A DNA stretch of 64,000 nucleotides from Membranipora membranacea (taxonomy: Eukaryota > Bryozoa > Gymnolaemata > Cheilostomatida > Membraniporidae): the NCBI GenBank assembly GCA_914767715.1, contig OU612073.1, positions 4,402,001-4,466,000 on the forward strand, given 5' to 3'. This document shows positions 1 to 13,576 of this stretch, piece after piece. Positions within the stretch are counted from its first letter, which is position 1. Each line of letters starts with the position of its first letter. The notes beneath the pieces were generated by a model. It worked only from the letters and a program-made list of their open reading frames with translations, was not told the origin of the DNA and searched no databases. The position numbers and the translations under genes are program-made.

Positions 1-145
1 TTCATCAACTCCTGAGCATCTTACAAACTGTAAAGGTGAGAAAAGATTTTTGTGACAAAATCTAAGTAGTAGGTAGGGTGAGCATCTTACTCTAACTGCT
101 AACTCTAACTTCCTGTTGACACCTGTATGCTCGGCCTGTACTCAC

Positions 146-3100
146 CGTTAGCGGCCCGATGCCAGTGGCAGGCATTCTGATGTTTAATTCCAGCAAGATG
201 TTGATCCATTATCTCTTTAGAGGAACAGTAAATGTGACAAATATCACAGTAGAACCTTGTACCATGGTCTGGCTGAAAAATGTTGTGCACATTTATTTTG
301 AGAAATTTTATCAGCGTGTCTCAATGAAACAGCAAAATGTACAGTGTGATAAACAGGATGAAATCAGACCGAAATAAATTCATAGCTACCACAGTTATCA
401 TGATTACTCAGTATGAGTCATATTAGTCGCTGTCGTCCATGTTGATAATACTAACTTATATATATACAGGGCTCTCCTCAGAAATAATAACTAACAGTGG
501 GATGGAAGGTCAAAGTTGGCAAGTGTATGGGGGGGGGGGGGGGGGGTACGCGGGACTTCTTCACAAACAAATACACCATGGTTTTCTGTATTTGGTGGTG
601 GTACACACGGGTGGGTGCTAAGGTACATATGGGTGCTGCACCCATTCACCAATGCTTGGGGGCCCTGGTATGAAAATCAGCTGTATATACCTGAGCTGTA
701 TTGTCCTGAGGTTTATCTCGCACATATAGAGTATTACATCTCTTTATGTGTTTTTTCCCTAAATAATGGGAATCTGCGACCAATCCAGAGCTCAATGGCA
801 CATTGCAGATTCCGCAAAAGTCATCATGGAACTTCTCCTGCATCCAATCAGGCCATGGAAGCTGAGAATAAAACACTATGTTTAATGGTTTGACGCGTAA
901 TAGAGTATCAAGTATGAAAAAATCAGTATGGATGCTTAAAACAGGTTTGCATTTTCATCTAAAATAACGTCAGGATAAGATGGTTATATATCAAGTTTCT
1001 TTTTGGTCCTCAAAATTAAATGATTCTTACAAATAATACTATCAAGCCAACTATCACAAGCATCTGCATGTAAAAATAAAAATATGAGATGAACTGATTA
1101 AAATTATTTTCGCCATACAGTACCCAATATAGCATCTGTACTCTGGCTATAACATTGCATTGCCCTGCATTGTCTTTCTGCCTGATATATTAGTTTATCC
1201 TTTCATCAACAGACATACTGATTCTTATAATCATATACTAATATATCTATTTCTGTTAATCAGTCTGCAGCAAGGTGGGTGGAATGCCCAGCATACATAC
1301 ATGTTTGAGCTGTAATTGCCCATCTATGGAAACATGATTATTGAGTTCACAAAGATACATCACATGGCAGTAGGAGTTTGTCATTTTCCATGAATGGTAG
1401 CTTGCTGTACAACTCTCTCATTCACAAACCACTAACTACTCTATAGTGGTGACTGTGAAACAAACAAGTGAATGATAATTTACAGTATTATACCTGAGAA
1501 TCAGGGTCTTCAGCACCAGGCTCCTTTTTCACGGGATTTTTAGGGCTGTTTGCCTCAGCAAGCCTTCTTTCCCAATCTGGTTTGCATTTGTCTATGCATA
1601 TTTCTGGGATAGGTAATCCCAGAGCCTTTAACTAGAAATATAAAATGATGTTAGGATATTGTCAAGATCAGAATATCCACATATAATAGAGCATTAGAGA
1701 GCTGCCAAGCTATTGAATGTCAATAGCTCATCACAAAATCTGGATATAAAGCTGCGTTTACATTAGGCCGTCTCCGTCAGCTGGCCATCAACTCAAGACT
1801 GAGCAGTCTTTAACCCCAAGTCTGAGCCAGAGTCTGAGACTGGCATGTGTTTACATAGCACCGGCTTAGCCAATGTCAGTCTCAGAGAAAATAAATGTGA
1901 GTGATAGAACAAAGGGCAGTATTGTGATCGCTAAATTAGGAATTGGTGTTAAGACGGGCAGTCTTGAGACGGAAAACGAGCACTGCTCGAATTGCCAGAC
2001 ACCGTCTTAAAAGCCGGTCAGACAAGGTCAGTCAACCGTATTTGTTATTCACACTACATAGTCTCAGCCTCCGTCTTAGTAATTTGTCGGTCAGACTCAA
2101 GACTGGACCAAAAGACGGCCTAATGTTAACGCAGCTTAAGAGAGAGGAAAGGCTGGATTTACCAACGCAAAGGACAGAGTCAAAGGGCAGAGTCAAAGGG
2201 CAGAGTCAAAGGGCAGAGTCAAAGGGCAGAGTCAAAGGGCAGAGTCAAAGGGCAGAGTCAAAGGGCAGAGTCAAAGGGCAGAGTCAAAGGGCAGAGTCAA
2301 AGGGCAGAGTCAAATTGATTGCAAATATGTTCAGGTTTGAACGTATTCGTAGAGATCATGGTTCAATTACACTTTATAGTTGACAATACTATTATGATGA
2401 TCATTGTCTACCTTCAAACCTCACTACATAGTCACCAGACTTATAATTGAATTTTTGTTTTAAAAAATTCACTCGTTCACAAGTCACCACACACTTAAAA
2501 CCACTGAGGAACCATTCCAAAGACGTAACTGCAGTGATTGATATATATATATACCTCCACTCACTATTTATGGCCAACAAAGAGGAAAACATGATGCAGG
2601 TATACATCTACATGGATCATTTTCGAGCACCTTCATTTATAGGTCTGGTCACTTTATTTTAAGGTTTTACTGAAAATTAAATTTTTGCATGAAGCTAGAG
2701 AAGTTACCCTTTATGTAAATCGATGAAATGATTTTAAATTTGAGGGATAGCAAACTTTAGGTTGGATTGAGAGTATAGTAGATGGCTGCTACATGATATA
2801 TCACCTTTTTGTGATGAGGTTTGCCAGTGAGGTGAGCTTTGGTAACAATTGGATGGTTGAAATCTACATTGCAGATCTCACAGCGCAGGATTCCCTTGTA
2901 CTCAACAAGCTCATCAGATACTGGAGCTTTCTCCTCCGCTGGCTTCGGCCAAGTTTTCTACAAAATAATCTATTCCACTGTACAAATCAGTGATTGATAA
3001 TGGTGACTTAATGGAATATCTCTTGTTATATTGTCGTCTGATATATTTGCTGTCGACTCTCCATTGTTTGACTGCACTGATTGCTGGCCCATGGCTCTCA

Positions 3101-6100
3101 TGCTCAAGAACTCAGCCAGACCAGCAAACTAAGTTTGTTTTCTCTCAGTACCATTTGGTTATCAGTGTGTTGTTTTAATCCGTGGTGAACTCATTCAAAC
3201 ATAGCCCCATGTGTCATGTTTTGTCACATATGTACACCAACCACGATAGACACATCACCTCTTTCTCACAGGTTAGAGAGATCACTCACTCACACCACAA
3301 CCATTGGGGTGGTCTTACTATCATTCCCACTGTGCTTATTTCTGTAAGCCAAGCTTCTTGTCTTATTGATGAAATACTGTAATTTTAGTTTAATTCAGAC
3401 ATACACAGACCAAAGTATATCCTCACATATTCTATCGCATCTGACCTTTCTGCATCTTCAAACTGTTAACAATTCTCTGTGGAGTCTGTCAGGTCACGAA
3501 AATGACCCATTTGAATACAAACATATGGTATACCTTTGGGAAGCCACTTCAAAAACCCCAAATATTTTGCTATGTTGTTTTAATCAACAAGACTGGCAGG
3601 GTCACACTGCTTGATTAGACTTGGTTCTTGGTTCTGAAAGTATTAGACTTGGTTCTAAAAGTATCCTTTTCAGTCATGTCATAGTAGTATGTTTGTTTGG
3701 AAATTGATAAAAAAGGGAAATTATGGGGATGATTCGGAACAGCAAAATTTTTAAAGGTTATCTTTTGAAGTACTCTTCAAATTATGTACACATAACTATC
3801 AACAATGAAGATATATTGTCATCACCATACACGATCAAACAATGGCAGATAAATTTTGATCATTTTTGCATTATCTTCCTCGACCCTTGACTATCCTCAG
3901 TTGCTGAACTTTACAATAATTACAAGTATAAAAAAAGTTGTCGAATCCAAAACGAAACCCGTATCACTTTCGAATTGATCAGCCTATCAGTTTTTAGGAT
4001 TATGAGGCAAAGTAAGAATGATTTATAATATATAGAGTAGTTAACCCTACTCCTGCAACACACATCTCACTGATAAAAGCGAGGACACAGATAAGGCCTA
4101 CAGCAAGGAGCCATTAATTCCACACAGATTGCTGTATGAGGGTATGAGGGTAGGACGTACTGACAGAAGCTTACCTTAGGACCCGTGTTATGTGAACTCC
4201 AATTAAAAGTCTTACTGTCATGTAAGTGGCGAGGAGATGCGAACATCTGACTCAGCGACTCGGGCTCCTGTTTCGTTTTCCTGTGATAAGAATTGGTGCA
4301 TTATTATCATTTAAAGGTTGAAAGTCAAGTTTAAACACCTGAGGAGCATACAGGTAATTCCATCTTGTTTAATGAGTTCTGCAACCATCAATAGTACACA
4401 GGATAAACAGACAAAGCTAGTCTAATGTTTTATGTAGATTGGCATAGTAGAGTAGTAACAGCTGTTCATGTAAATGTCTGGTCTGGCAGAGATGGGAGAT
4501 GGGGAAGTAGGCATCTTTATTTGTCTCTTAGTGGTTGAACTCACCTGGACTCCTCGTAGAGATGTGCATAAGCAATCTCACGTGGTGAGATAGGCAAGTT
4601 TAGTACATTAGACTTACTAAAACAAAGGCAACAAATCTGTACACAGCTTGAAAAAAATCAACATAACTATTATGCAGACTAACTTTTGGGTATCCAGTCT
4701 GTTAAATTATCAACCATAATCGGTTGGGGTTGTGGTTGAAATGCCACTATACTCTCAACCTGGGCAGAGATAGAGCACTAATACTAGGCTAAAACTTTAA
4801 ATTGAATTGAGAGCTTCCAGACAACCAGATTAATTTGCCAAGTCTTATCATATAATTTGAAAGGGCAAATTTGGCACAAATCAGAAGCGTGACATTATTC
4901 CTAGATATTTTTTTAGTTCATTTTTCCCCCCCGAGTACTTGTTCCAAGGTACTATTATTGGACTATGTTCACATGAGCGATGGATACTTACATGGTTGTA
5001 CTGGGTTCTGACTTAACTACAATATAAAAAATACACAGTACGATCTTAGTCTCCAGCATGCTCCGTATATGTTTTAGGTTTTGGTCACACATGCTCAGTA
5101 ATGTTTTATCTCAGCAGTTCTAAGCGATTAGGAGTACATTAGGAGTACATTAGGAGTACATTAGGAGTACATTAGGAGTACATTTCATACCTTTTCTGAT
5201 TGTATAATTTAGCTACCAACTAAGCACAAACACATACAACTAGATATGCTATTATTACACATACAACTAGATATGCTATAATTACACATACAACTAGATA
5301 TGCTATTATTACACAAACAACTAGATATGCTATTATTACACATACAACTAGATATGCTATTATTACACATACAACTAGATATGCTATTATTACACATTTT
5401 TTTATTTAGCTCTTGTTAATGAGGCTGTCAAATTTTCAGTCATAAACATACAAGTTCTCTATCTTTGTCACACCACAGCATTGCTTATGATGCTTCAGCT
5501 AGTGGGGTTATTTTGATTCACATATAGTGGGCTGTAGCTTGTAGCCTAAGTTTTGTTATGAACGAATCCTCTCCATCAATTACCTTCATTTTTAATGCGA
5601 TATGTACTTGACGGCTTGCTTGAATTTGCTTTCTCATAGTTTTGGCGTAACTTTCTTAACTCCTGCAGCAAAGTTGGCTCCGAAGAATCAGAGAACCGCT
5701 CGCTAAGGCTGCCAGGTCTGTGTTGTCTGGTTGTCCGACCGAAGGTGGACTGGTGTCCGCTTGAAGCAGCAAATCTGTCATTCAGAGATGAACTTAAAGA
5801 TCGCTTAGACATATCCTAGAACAAAAATATATTTTGTCATGTGTATTTATCGAGTACAAAAGTAAAATAGGGCCAGGCAAAAAGAAATTCAACATCTTCG
5901 CCCAAATAATATTCCTCATGATATCTTTTTTTAAGTGTAAATTATCTAGTTATTGATGTAGACCCCAAATGTCGAAGAGAGTTTTAGTCGGGTGGAGATA
6001 AATCTGAAAATCTTATAACGCCGTTAGAGTTTGATGATGGGGTGTGATATGCGAGTTTGATTCAGTAATGTTTGGGAACAGAGGCTTTTATAGCTGGCTG

Positions 6101-8399
6101 AAGCCACTCCAAACATACTTTTATGTGGGCTCATGTGAGGGTTTAGAAGCTAAAGGTCTACATTAAGAGATCGATTAGATACTAGCATGATATATGCTAA
6201 TGCTTTTCAACGTCAAACTGACTCTCTAGATCCTGACTGGCATGTAGATCACTGATAAACTAGGCTATCATTACTACAGAGGAGCTGACGCACAGAGGAG
6301 CTGACGCACAGAGGAGCTGACGCACAGAGGAGCTGACGCACAGAGGAGCTGACGCACAGAGGAGCTGACGCACAGAGGAGCTGACGCACAGAGGAGCTGA
6401 CGCACAGAGGAGCTGACGCACAGAGGAGCTGACGCACAGAGGAGCTGACGCACAGAGGAGCTGACGCACAGAGGAGCTGACGCACAGAGGAGCTGAACTA
6501 AGGCTAAGCGTGCATAATGCGCATATCTAACTTGCGCATGTGTATGTATGATGAGTTTAGTTCAGGTTCTGATAGTTATATTAGTCAGGGATAATGAGGC
6601 AGCCCTTGTATGAACTGATAACCAACAGGAGCTAATAGTAACAGAAGAAGACAACTTGCTATCAATTCCCCATGCATTGTAGGACTGTCCACCAGCTCTG
6701 TCTTATTGATAGGAATAAATCAATCAATCATAAGCAAATAATGCCTCAAATACAAAATTGTTTGAGAAGGGAGCATCTTTTAACTAATGCATTTCTCTGG
6801 TAGACCACCAACCTGCCAAATTTTTATACTGATGACTTGTCAGCCATATATAGTGCCATCGAAAAGAAACCCCTCAAATTAACAGTTGTGTGGCTTGGTA
6901 TCCAATTGTGTGGCTAGGAAAATCTAACATTTAATAAGAAGGGAGGAAATGGAGTAGTGAAAAAGTATACCAACTGCGATTAGAACAAATAATCAAAATA
7001 TTGTGACAGCCATCTGAACCGATAATATACTCATGGTAGGAACAATATACCCAAGGAAGACTAAACAAATGTATAAAGGTACATGTCTGGTGTTGGACTG
7101 TCGGGTATCCAATTCATAAGAGGTTGTAGTGTGCCTCCCGGTTCCATAACTCCTCGATCTGCTGTTGTTCGTTGAACTAGAATCGGACTTCCTCTATAAC
7201 AGCACAATATCTCTCACATTAAGATAAAAATCTGTATTGTAGAGGTCAAAGCATTACAACGATTCTTGTACCTTACAATTTACCCTACAAAAGGAGTTCT
7301 TTTCATTGTTAAAGGATATGGATATACCTGAATCGTAAAGGGGTAGCCATATCTGGAATTGGCATAATTCTCATTTCCCTATTATAAGAAATTGTCTTAC
7401 CTGGTCTAGGAATACGAGCATCAAAAAGTGCAATCGTTGAGCAAATAAAAACAAAACCGTCAAGTCTTCAGATTCATCAAATGATTGATGACATGAAGTT
7501 AGCTAGCACCATTTTTTGCTTGCTGTGGTTGGAGATAATATGAAGTTATAATGTTGAGTAAAAGTTTGCAGGCTATTTATTTTGTTATTTCCAGCCCAGC
7601 ATATAGCTTTCTCCCCAAGGAATATTCCAGAATCTATCTATCTCCACATTTCAAACAAGTCCTCATCGATCATAGATTAAAACGCCTTATGCATGTGGAA
7701 AGAGATCTGACTCGGGTGATTATTCAGTAGGAATTGTCATGAAACATATTCTCAATCAGGTGCTGAAAACAGCTCCAACCCAGCTAAAAAGAAACACACA
7801 GAGCAGTTTCCTGTTCATGTTGTTGAGCCTGTGCTCTGCCATAATTACTGCAATGTCTTTGAGCCTGCCATGACAAGGATACTAACTTGAAAACTACTGG
7901 TCTGCTTTTCTCGATTTTTAATTCAAATTGAAGCCTTTCCTTGCTCAGCAATTTTCTTTCATGTAACTTATTGTGATTGCAATAAAATTTACCTTTTTGG
8001 ACTGATACAGCACTAGATGTAAAGGTAGGACAAATTCTGACCATGTTAATTTTTACTAAGAAGTGCTACGATTCTTTTTAGTGTAAAAATACTGCAAAAC
8101 TGCAGCAGAACTAGAACTAGCTACCAGACTATATATAACTACTGCAGCAGAACTAGCTACCAGACTATATATAACTACTGCAGCAGAACTAGCTACCAGA
8201 CTATATATTGCTGCAGTCTTTCTGTAGTCTTCAGACTTATAGATGTTGTATGTCTCACTTTGTAGCTCTGAGTATTGTGCCGAGGTGATTGCTGCTTGTA
8301 TCTCTCAATGTATGGCCTGTCGTTCTGCTGCATATAAGAGTCATTTTGAGTGTAATACTGTCGTTCTTCAGAGGAACCAGCCCTGTGTCGCCGAGACAT
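146..8399 (-). CDS. U1/matrin-type C2H2 zinc-finger protein, 3' end outside the window
   Basis: Ten coding exons join in consistent phase on the minus strand: 8399-8259, 7193-7083, 5815-5584, 5016-4992, 4616-4545, 4280-4175, 2957-2805, 1631-1494, 861-691 and 272-146. All have GT donors and AG acceptors. The gene continues beyond base 1. The ATG at 8399 (MSRRHRAGSS) follows a pyrimidine-rich acceptor at 8410, so a 5' UTR intron is likely. The first ~165 residues are Ser/Arg/Gln-rich and look disordered. Then come three C-x2-C-x12-H-x5-H fingers, one in each of exons 7, 9 and 10 (for example CEIC...HLTGKPH, CGIC...HYLGKKH, CDIC...HLAGIKH). This spacing is that of the U1-C/matrin/JAZ class, which usually binds double-stranded RNA or RNA-protein complexes in the nucleus. 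It resembles ZMAT or ZNF346 proteins, but I cannot assign an orthologue. Exon 4 is a 25-bp microexon. Introns hold several minisatellites. Confidence 0.85.
529..547. repeat. Poly-G run of about 17-18
   Basis: A long G homopolymer. Similar runs occur near 12098-12108 (as C), 14996-15007, 30346-30356 and 52166-52180. Copy number in an assembly is unreliable for such tracts. Confidence 0.8.
2175..2314. repeat. Minisatellite, 13-bp unit, about 11 copies
   Basis: CAGAGTCAAAGGG is repeated almost perfectly. It lies in an intron of the zinc-finger gene. The apparent ORF through it is a by-product of the 13-bp period. Confidence 0.95.
5127..5183. repeat. Tandem repeat, 11-bp unit, 5 copies
   Basis: ATTAGGAGTAC is repeated five times, just upstream of a 27-bp array, in the zinc-finger gene intron that follows exon 3. 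Confidence 0.95.
5229..5396. repeat. Minisatellite, 27-bp unit, 6 copies
   Basis: The unit contains CATACAACTAGATATGCTAT plus TATTACA. Copies differ by one or two bases. Same intron as the 11-bp array. Confidence 0.95.
6278..6495. repeat. Minisatellite, 16-bp unit, about 13 copies
   Basis: CAGAGGAGCTGACGCA is repeated with no visible variation. Such homogeneity suggests recent expansion. It is in the intron between zinc-finger exons 7083 and 5815. Confidence 0.95.
8092..8215. repeat. Tandem repeat, 36-bp unit, 3 copies
   Basis: The unit reads CTACTGCAGCAGAACTAGCT then ACCAGACTATATATAA. A related single copy is at about 22495-22560 and another at about 29465-29530, so the unit is part of a dispersed repeat. 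Confidence 0.85.
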
Positions 8400-11018
8400 C
8401 GTTTTCCAGCTGTGCATAAAAAAAAAAGGTGTAAATATGGACATATTTGGAGCAAATAAGTTTTTGTCGGTTGATAATTATAGACTTGAAGAGTTGAGAC
8501 TTGCAGACATGTGGAATATACAATTCAGTTCAGTAGAAATGCTGATTAATGTCAAGAAGAAGGTTGCGCACCAAACTCAAAATCCGATCAAGATTGATCG
8601 AGTTATCAATAAAAATTCTGGAATGATAGCATCATTGCTTCTACACCTTCCAATATTGTTACGTCAGCCACAACTAAGTGCTAGCTAGGTTTATTATTAA
8701 ATCTATGTGTTTTCATGACTTTGAAGCCGAAGGGTATGTCTTGGAAATGGGACTGGGTAGCAAAAAAATCACATGATACTTATCGGTAATTTCATCAAAA
8801 ATATCCCCAGTTGTCTAACTAGAAACAATTGTTGTTCTTTTCAGTTTGTCACACACTGAGAATTCAACCAAGATAAATACAGCTTATAACCCTTTGATTT
8901 TGGAAGGCACATTTATAATGCCTCTCATTTGTTGCGAGCCTCTCCCGGGGAACAGTTGGGCGATATATCGATATTGATCAATCAGCGAACAGTGTCACTT
9001 GTTCTCTATCTGGGATTTATATTAAAACAAAAATTGCTGCAACAACAAACCCTCTCATTTGATTTTTTCATGAAATTGGCTATTGCTCATACCATGAACT
9101 CCCTCTTCCCCAGGAATAACAACATGTATGAATTGTGTCTGTGGCTTAGTTTGATGTCCTAGACAATTGGCCTATTTATCGTGTCCCTAATAATATAGGC
9201 TTAATGGATTAGGTCTATATAGGAATATTCGGCTTTCATTGTGTATGCCACTAAACAATAGAAAATAAACAATAGATTCACTGCATCAAATAATATCAAG
9301 GCTTTCATTGGCTGAGAAGGTTCACTGCCACCAATTCAGAGCAGATAAGATCATGTTTCTATGATTATTGAGGGGTAGTAAGCTGTATTTGACTCATGCA
9401 TGGTATTAATCAAATGTGTGTTTAACTGATAAAAAAAACCAAACGTCTGTAGATGCACTATGACTGAAGATATTAATGTGAGAACTTGTATCACTTGTGA
9501 AGTATTTTGAAGACATATTTTTGCTTTTGATGATTGTTACCCCCTCACATGGACAATGTTTTGGAAAAGTGAAATATGTGTGATTACCTACAACATGTGC
9601 TCTATACAATAAGCATAGTTTGGGGCCCAAGAGAGCACCCTAACTATATTTTCTTGAGCAACAAAGAATTAACCAACAAAATAAACATGTGTTTTGATAT
9701 TCATATCATCAATAACGCTACTATCATGTAGATTGGGCAAGAGATGCAGCCATAGAAGGCTAGGGTAAGATGTTTTCTTGAGATTCAACTAATAGTTATG
9801 AACACTTTGGTAAATAACATAGGCTTTTAGCCATTTTATTTCATTGATGTAATAATGATTTTATCACTTGGCGGCCATTTTAACTTGGACAAATGTCCCA
9901 GACATACCTCTTCCTGGGGAAGAGGGAGTTCATTGCTCATACACAGAACTGCACTTTTTTCTGTACTAATCCGTCTCCTTGATCATGGCAAGGAAGAGGA
10001 AGTTCATTGATAATATAATGGCATGATCAAGAGTAACAGCTGTTACTCCTAGAGTCCTTGCCATGATCAACCATTGATCACGGACATTGGCAAAGTATAC
10101 ATGATTTTTTTTTTTGGGTGTTTGATACTGGACATTGGCAAAGTAAGTAAGGCATCTAGGTCCCAGGGGCCCATAGATAGTAGCAAGCCCTGGGCCATCA
10201 TGAGCAAAAAAAGGTTCAATTCTTCAGAACTGAATACTTCACAACAATTAATTTGATCATAATAAATATCTCCAGACAGTTTGTTTGCATCTAGAAACAA
10301 ATGGTTCTCGACGGAACTCTTTATGCAGCTTCTAACCCCTAGACTTATGATAGTACTAAGGAGACACTCTTTGATATAGCCTGCCTCGTCTGTCTCGACA
10401 AGCAAAAGTACACTACTACTAAAAGAGCTTTGGCCCACAGCATAAATATATAATATTATAAGTCTAGAAACAGTTTTCTTATTGATGTCTATGATTGTTA
10501 GCTATGTCCGAATAGTCCAGCAGTGAATGAAACAGTGCAGTGATACAGAGATATTACAAAGTTCATATTGCACACCCAATGAGTTCACTGGCTCAGTCAA
10601 GTCGTGTATAAGTTTTTATTCGTCATCTAATAGTTACCATTTTTTGAAAGTTGATGAAAGATAGTTTGTGTTAATCTGTTTCAAAGATAAATCTCTCTGC
10701 GGACTCATTGCCATACATTTGTGATGAGGCAATGACCATGACATTCGATCATTGGTGGAAACATCAGAGTTGGGAAAATTATTGTCTGGCTATCTTTTCT
10801 ATGGTATAACATGCAAAATCCATCATCAGGCCATCAGACTACAAACCATCTGGTTTTTTGTATGGTATATGATTATTTCATTTGTTAACGACTGAACGAC
10901 TAAAATAATGCCCACGAATTCAATGCATATTTATCTTGAACTTAATTGCTGTTGTGTTGGTTCATAAAAAAAATGTAAAAAATAATAAATCATCCTGTCC
11001 TCATTATTATTATTATAG

Positions 11019-11044
11019 CAATGAACTAAAGGTTTAGTTCATTG
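11019..11044. repeat. 26-bp hairpin
   Basis: CAATGAACTAAA and TTTAGTTCATTG are perfect 12-bp arms around a 2-base loop. Confidence 0.85.
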
Positions 11045-12151
11045 ATTATAGTAATGGTAGAAGAGAGTAACAGGTAGTACTAGTCTAGTAGTCCTTAAAT
11101 GCAATGAATGATTGATCAATATTGATTGAATAAATAAAGTTCAGTTGTAAAGCCAGTGGATAGAGTACACAATACTAAGTGAAGTCAAGTGACATACATA
11201 CATGGATCACTTTACTTACATTACATTTAAATACAAAGCCGTGCACTCGCAAGAACCCAACCTAATCACTACTCATAACTGTCCAATTGACCATCTGTAA
11301 TATTCCACACCAGTCATTTAGCTAACTTTTTATAATTTTTTTTTATTTTAATACCGCATGTTATATGGTCATTCATAATATGCCCGCAAACAGTAAAACT
11401 AACCTGCTCCAACAGTATGCCTGCAAATATAGGCAATTTTTATTTGTTTAATCTCAATTAAAGATTTAACTAACTAACTTTACTGCAATCCAAAATGTAC
11501 ACATACAAGGGAAGGAGTACTCCTTGCATGGGCTAAGGTTCTCAGCCTTTAGTAGTTTGTATGTGTCAGTAGTTAGGCCAATGTCTTGGCTCACTTTACT
11601 GGCTGGCAAAAGTAGAGCTAGATCGCAATGCAGGCAAACTGCTATGTAGGCCTGCTTTTGATTGCTTTGTCAGTCATTTGTATAAGTACAAGATCGCAAA
11701 ACTTGTATAGTCGCTATACAATAATCACTTATCCACATGCCTGTCCACGTACATTTGCCAAGGCGATAAAAATGCCCAACATGTCATGGTATAACTGAAC
11801 TATAAGATTGTAATGTATGTGATATGAGATGATATTGTATATTCATATCATATCCGTGTAGATTACATGTGATCTGGGCTCCAACACATATTCTATACTC
11901 AGTTATCTAAGTATAACCATCTTTTGCAATTCCTGCTCAATTCCTCCGATCGATGATTTAGTGGTGTATATTATTTTATTTTTGTTATTCGGCGGGGATA
12001 GCCTGTCTTGACAAGCTTTTTTCGAGAGGAAGGGATACAAAGCTTGGCAAAATGGGGACACCACTCTTCTTGGCAGGGTTAAAAAGAATTTCTTCACCCC
12101 CCCCCCCCCGTCCTTCGATTATCAAAGTAGTCTAGAGAGTTTACATCAAAG

Positions 12152-12350
12152 GATCAAGGATAGCTCAGTGTTAGTGGCGTCGAATTCAGACTCGTAAGGT
12201 CCTGGGTTTGAGCCCCACCGAGTGCACTGTTTGTTTAGTACTACCATCAGGCCATTCATCCTAGCCGACTAATGGATAATGATATGTCATATTGCCACTA
12301 CCTTCAAAATCATGAAGTTGGCGATTACTCTGAAAAAAAAAGAAGATTCA
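12152..12350 (+). mobile_element. tRNA-derived SINE
   Basis: The A box is near TAGCTCAGTGTTAGTGG (12161-12177) and the B box near GGGTTTGAGCCCC (12204-12216). The tail ends in an A-run near 12345. It shares the phrase CCATTCATCC with the SINE at 45064, so the two may be related. No target duplication was found. Confidence 0.7.
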
Positions 12351-12682
12351 AAGCAGGGTTAGCCCAAGAATTTTGGATCATCAACTCCATGTCACGTGGT
12401 AGGGTGCTTCACATACCTCTACCAATATCCATTGCATTTAGATAAACATTGGGCCTTCTCGTGAACATGTATGTCTAGCAGTAGCCACAAAACATGTCTG
12501 GAAATGATGTCACTTTTCCCCTCATGATATTTGTTCTATATGTTTGAGTCATACTCAATCACAGAAGGATTACATTCTGTTTTAAGAATGATGTTGTCAA
12601 TAATCATGTTTCAAAAGGATTTGGAAGTCGGCCTAGTTCGAGCTGAGTTGTCACCTCTTGACTCGCCCCACATTCCCTTGGA

Positions 12683-12848
12683 TAGAGCTGTGCTGATACA
12701 TAAAATCTGATAGAGCTGTGCTGATACATAAAATCTGATAGAGCTGTGCTGATAGAGCTGTGCTGATAGAGCTGTGCTGATAGAGCTGTGCTGATAGAGC
12801 TGTGCTGATAGAGCTGTGCTGATAGAGCTGTGCTGATAGAGCTGTGGT
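12683..12848. repeat. Minisatellite of 14-bp GATAGAGCTGTGCT units
   Basis: About nine copies. The first two are separated by a 14-base ATACATAAAATCT-type spacer, giving a 28-bp higher-order unit. It adjoins a tRNA-like sequence on the minus strand. Confidence 0.9.
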
Positions 12849-12867
12849 GATACCGAAAAGGAAAACT

Positions 12868-12935
12868 GCTGCTCTGGGACTTGAACACGCGCCTCTTTAG
12901 GCAAAGTCTTTGTTATAACCAATCAGCCATGCCAG
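12868..12935 (-). mobile_element. tRNA-like SINE head, minus strand
   Basis: On the minus strand the A-box-like TGGCATGGCTGATTGGTTAT is followed at tRNA spacing by the B-box-like GTGTTCAAGTCCC. It adjoins the GATAGAGCTGTGCT minisatellite, which may lie in its body. Confidence 0.55.
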
Positions 12936-13253
12936 TTCACTCTATCAGCAACCTTCGAGCTCATTACCAACTGAACCATGCAACTACATTATGGCGCATG
13001 ACTTTACTCAGTTCTTAGACGATAGGAATTTAGCATGAATGAAACATAAATAATTTTATTATGTGTTTCGTTTTTTTTGTCTATCCCAGCTTGGTGTGAA
13101 CCCTGTTGCGCAGAAATAACCAACTTTGTAACGCCGTGCAGAAAACTGGTGTTATAAATAAAGTATAGAGTAGACCTTACGATAACAGGAAGATGAAAAG
13201 ATTTTCTGAAATAACAGTGTTATCCTTAAAGACCACCCAAAGACCAATGCATG

Positions 13254-13576
13254 TTATAGTCAAACAGTTACTTATGACAAGGTTTTGTCAGTTTTGCATG
13301 GTAAAGAAATTCAATGCTTTACTGGGCATGAATTCTTGATCCTTGAAAGAGTGCCTCTCATAAGGGAAGTTATCCCATTCTCTGCATTATGATGTCACAG
13401 CCTCCTGGGAGTGATTGTTTCTTGTAATGCACTTCCGGGAAGACTGCGAAATAATGCTGAGAATGGAGGTTACCTTCCCTTATGAGAGGCACCTTTTTCA
13501 CCATCAATAATTCATGCCCAGTAAAGCATTGAATTTTTTTACCATGCAAATCTGACAAAACTGCCTGACTATAATA
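13254..13576. mobile_element. About 320-bp foldback element
   Basis: The left arm (TTATAGTCAAACAGTT..., TTTGCATGGTAAAGAA) and right arm (TTACCATGCAAATCTG..., ACTGCCTGACTATAA) are inverted copies. So are the inner blocks CTCATAAGGGAAG and CTTCCCTTATGAG. No ORF. Confidence 0.8.

Noticed and set aside
1943-2383. 146-codon ORF with GQSQRAESKG repeats
   Set aside because: It arises from the 13-bp minisatellite, whose period reads through in every frame. It lies on the strand opposite to the zinc-finger gene, within an intron.
6249-6485. Overlapping Cys/Ser-rich ORFs (CASAPLCVSSSV repeats)
   Set aside because: Product of the 16-bp minisatellite; no splice or start support.
10067-10438. 123-codon minus-strand ORF
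   Set aside because: The longest ORF of its interval, but no recognisable domain, and it overlaps dispersed repeat sequence. Not supportable as a gene.
12604-12922. ORFs with QLYQHSSIS repeats
   Set aside because: Created by the 14-bp array and part of a SINE; no homology.
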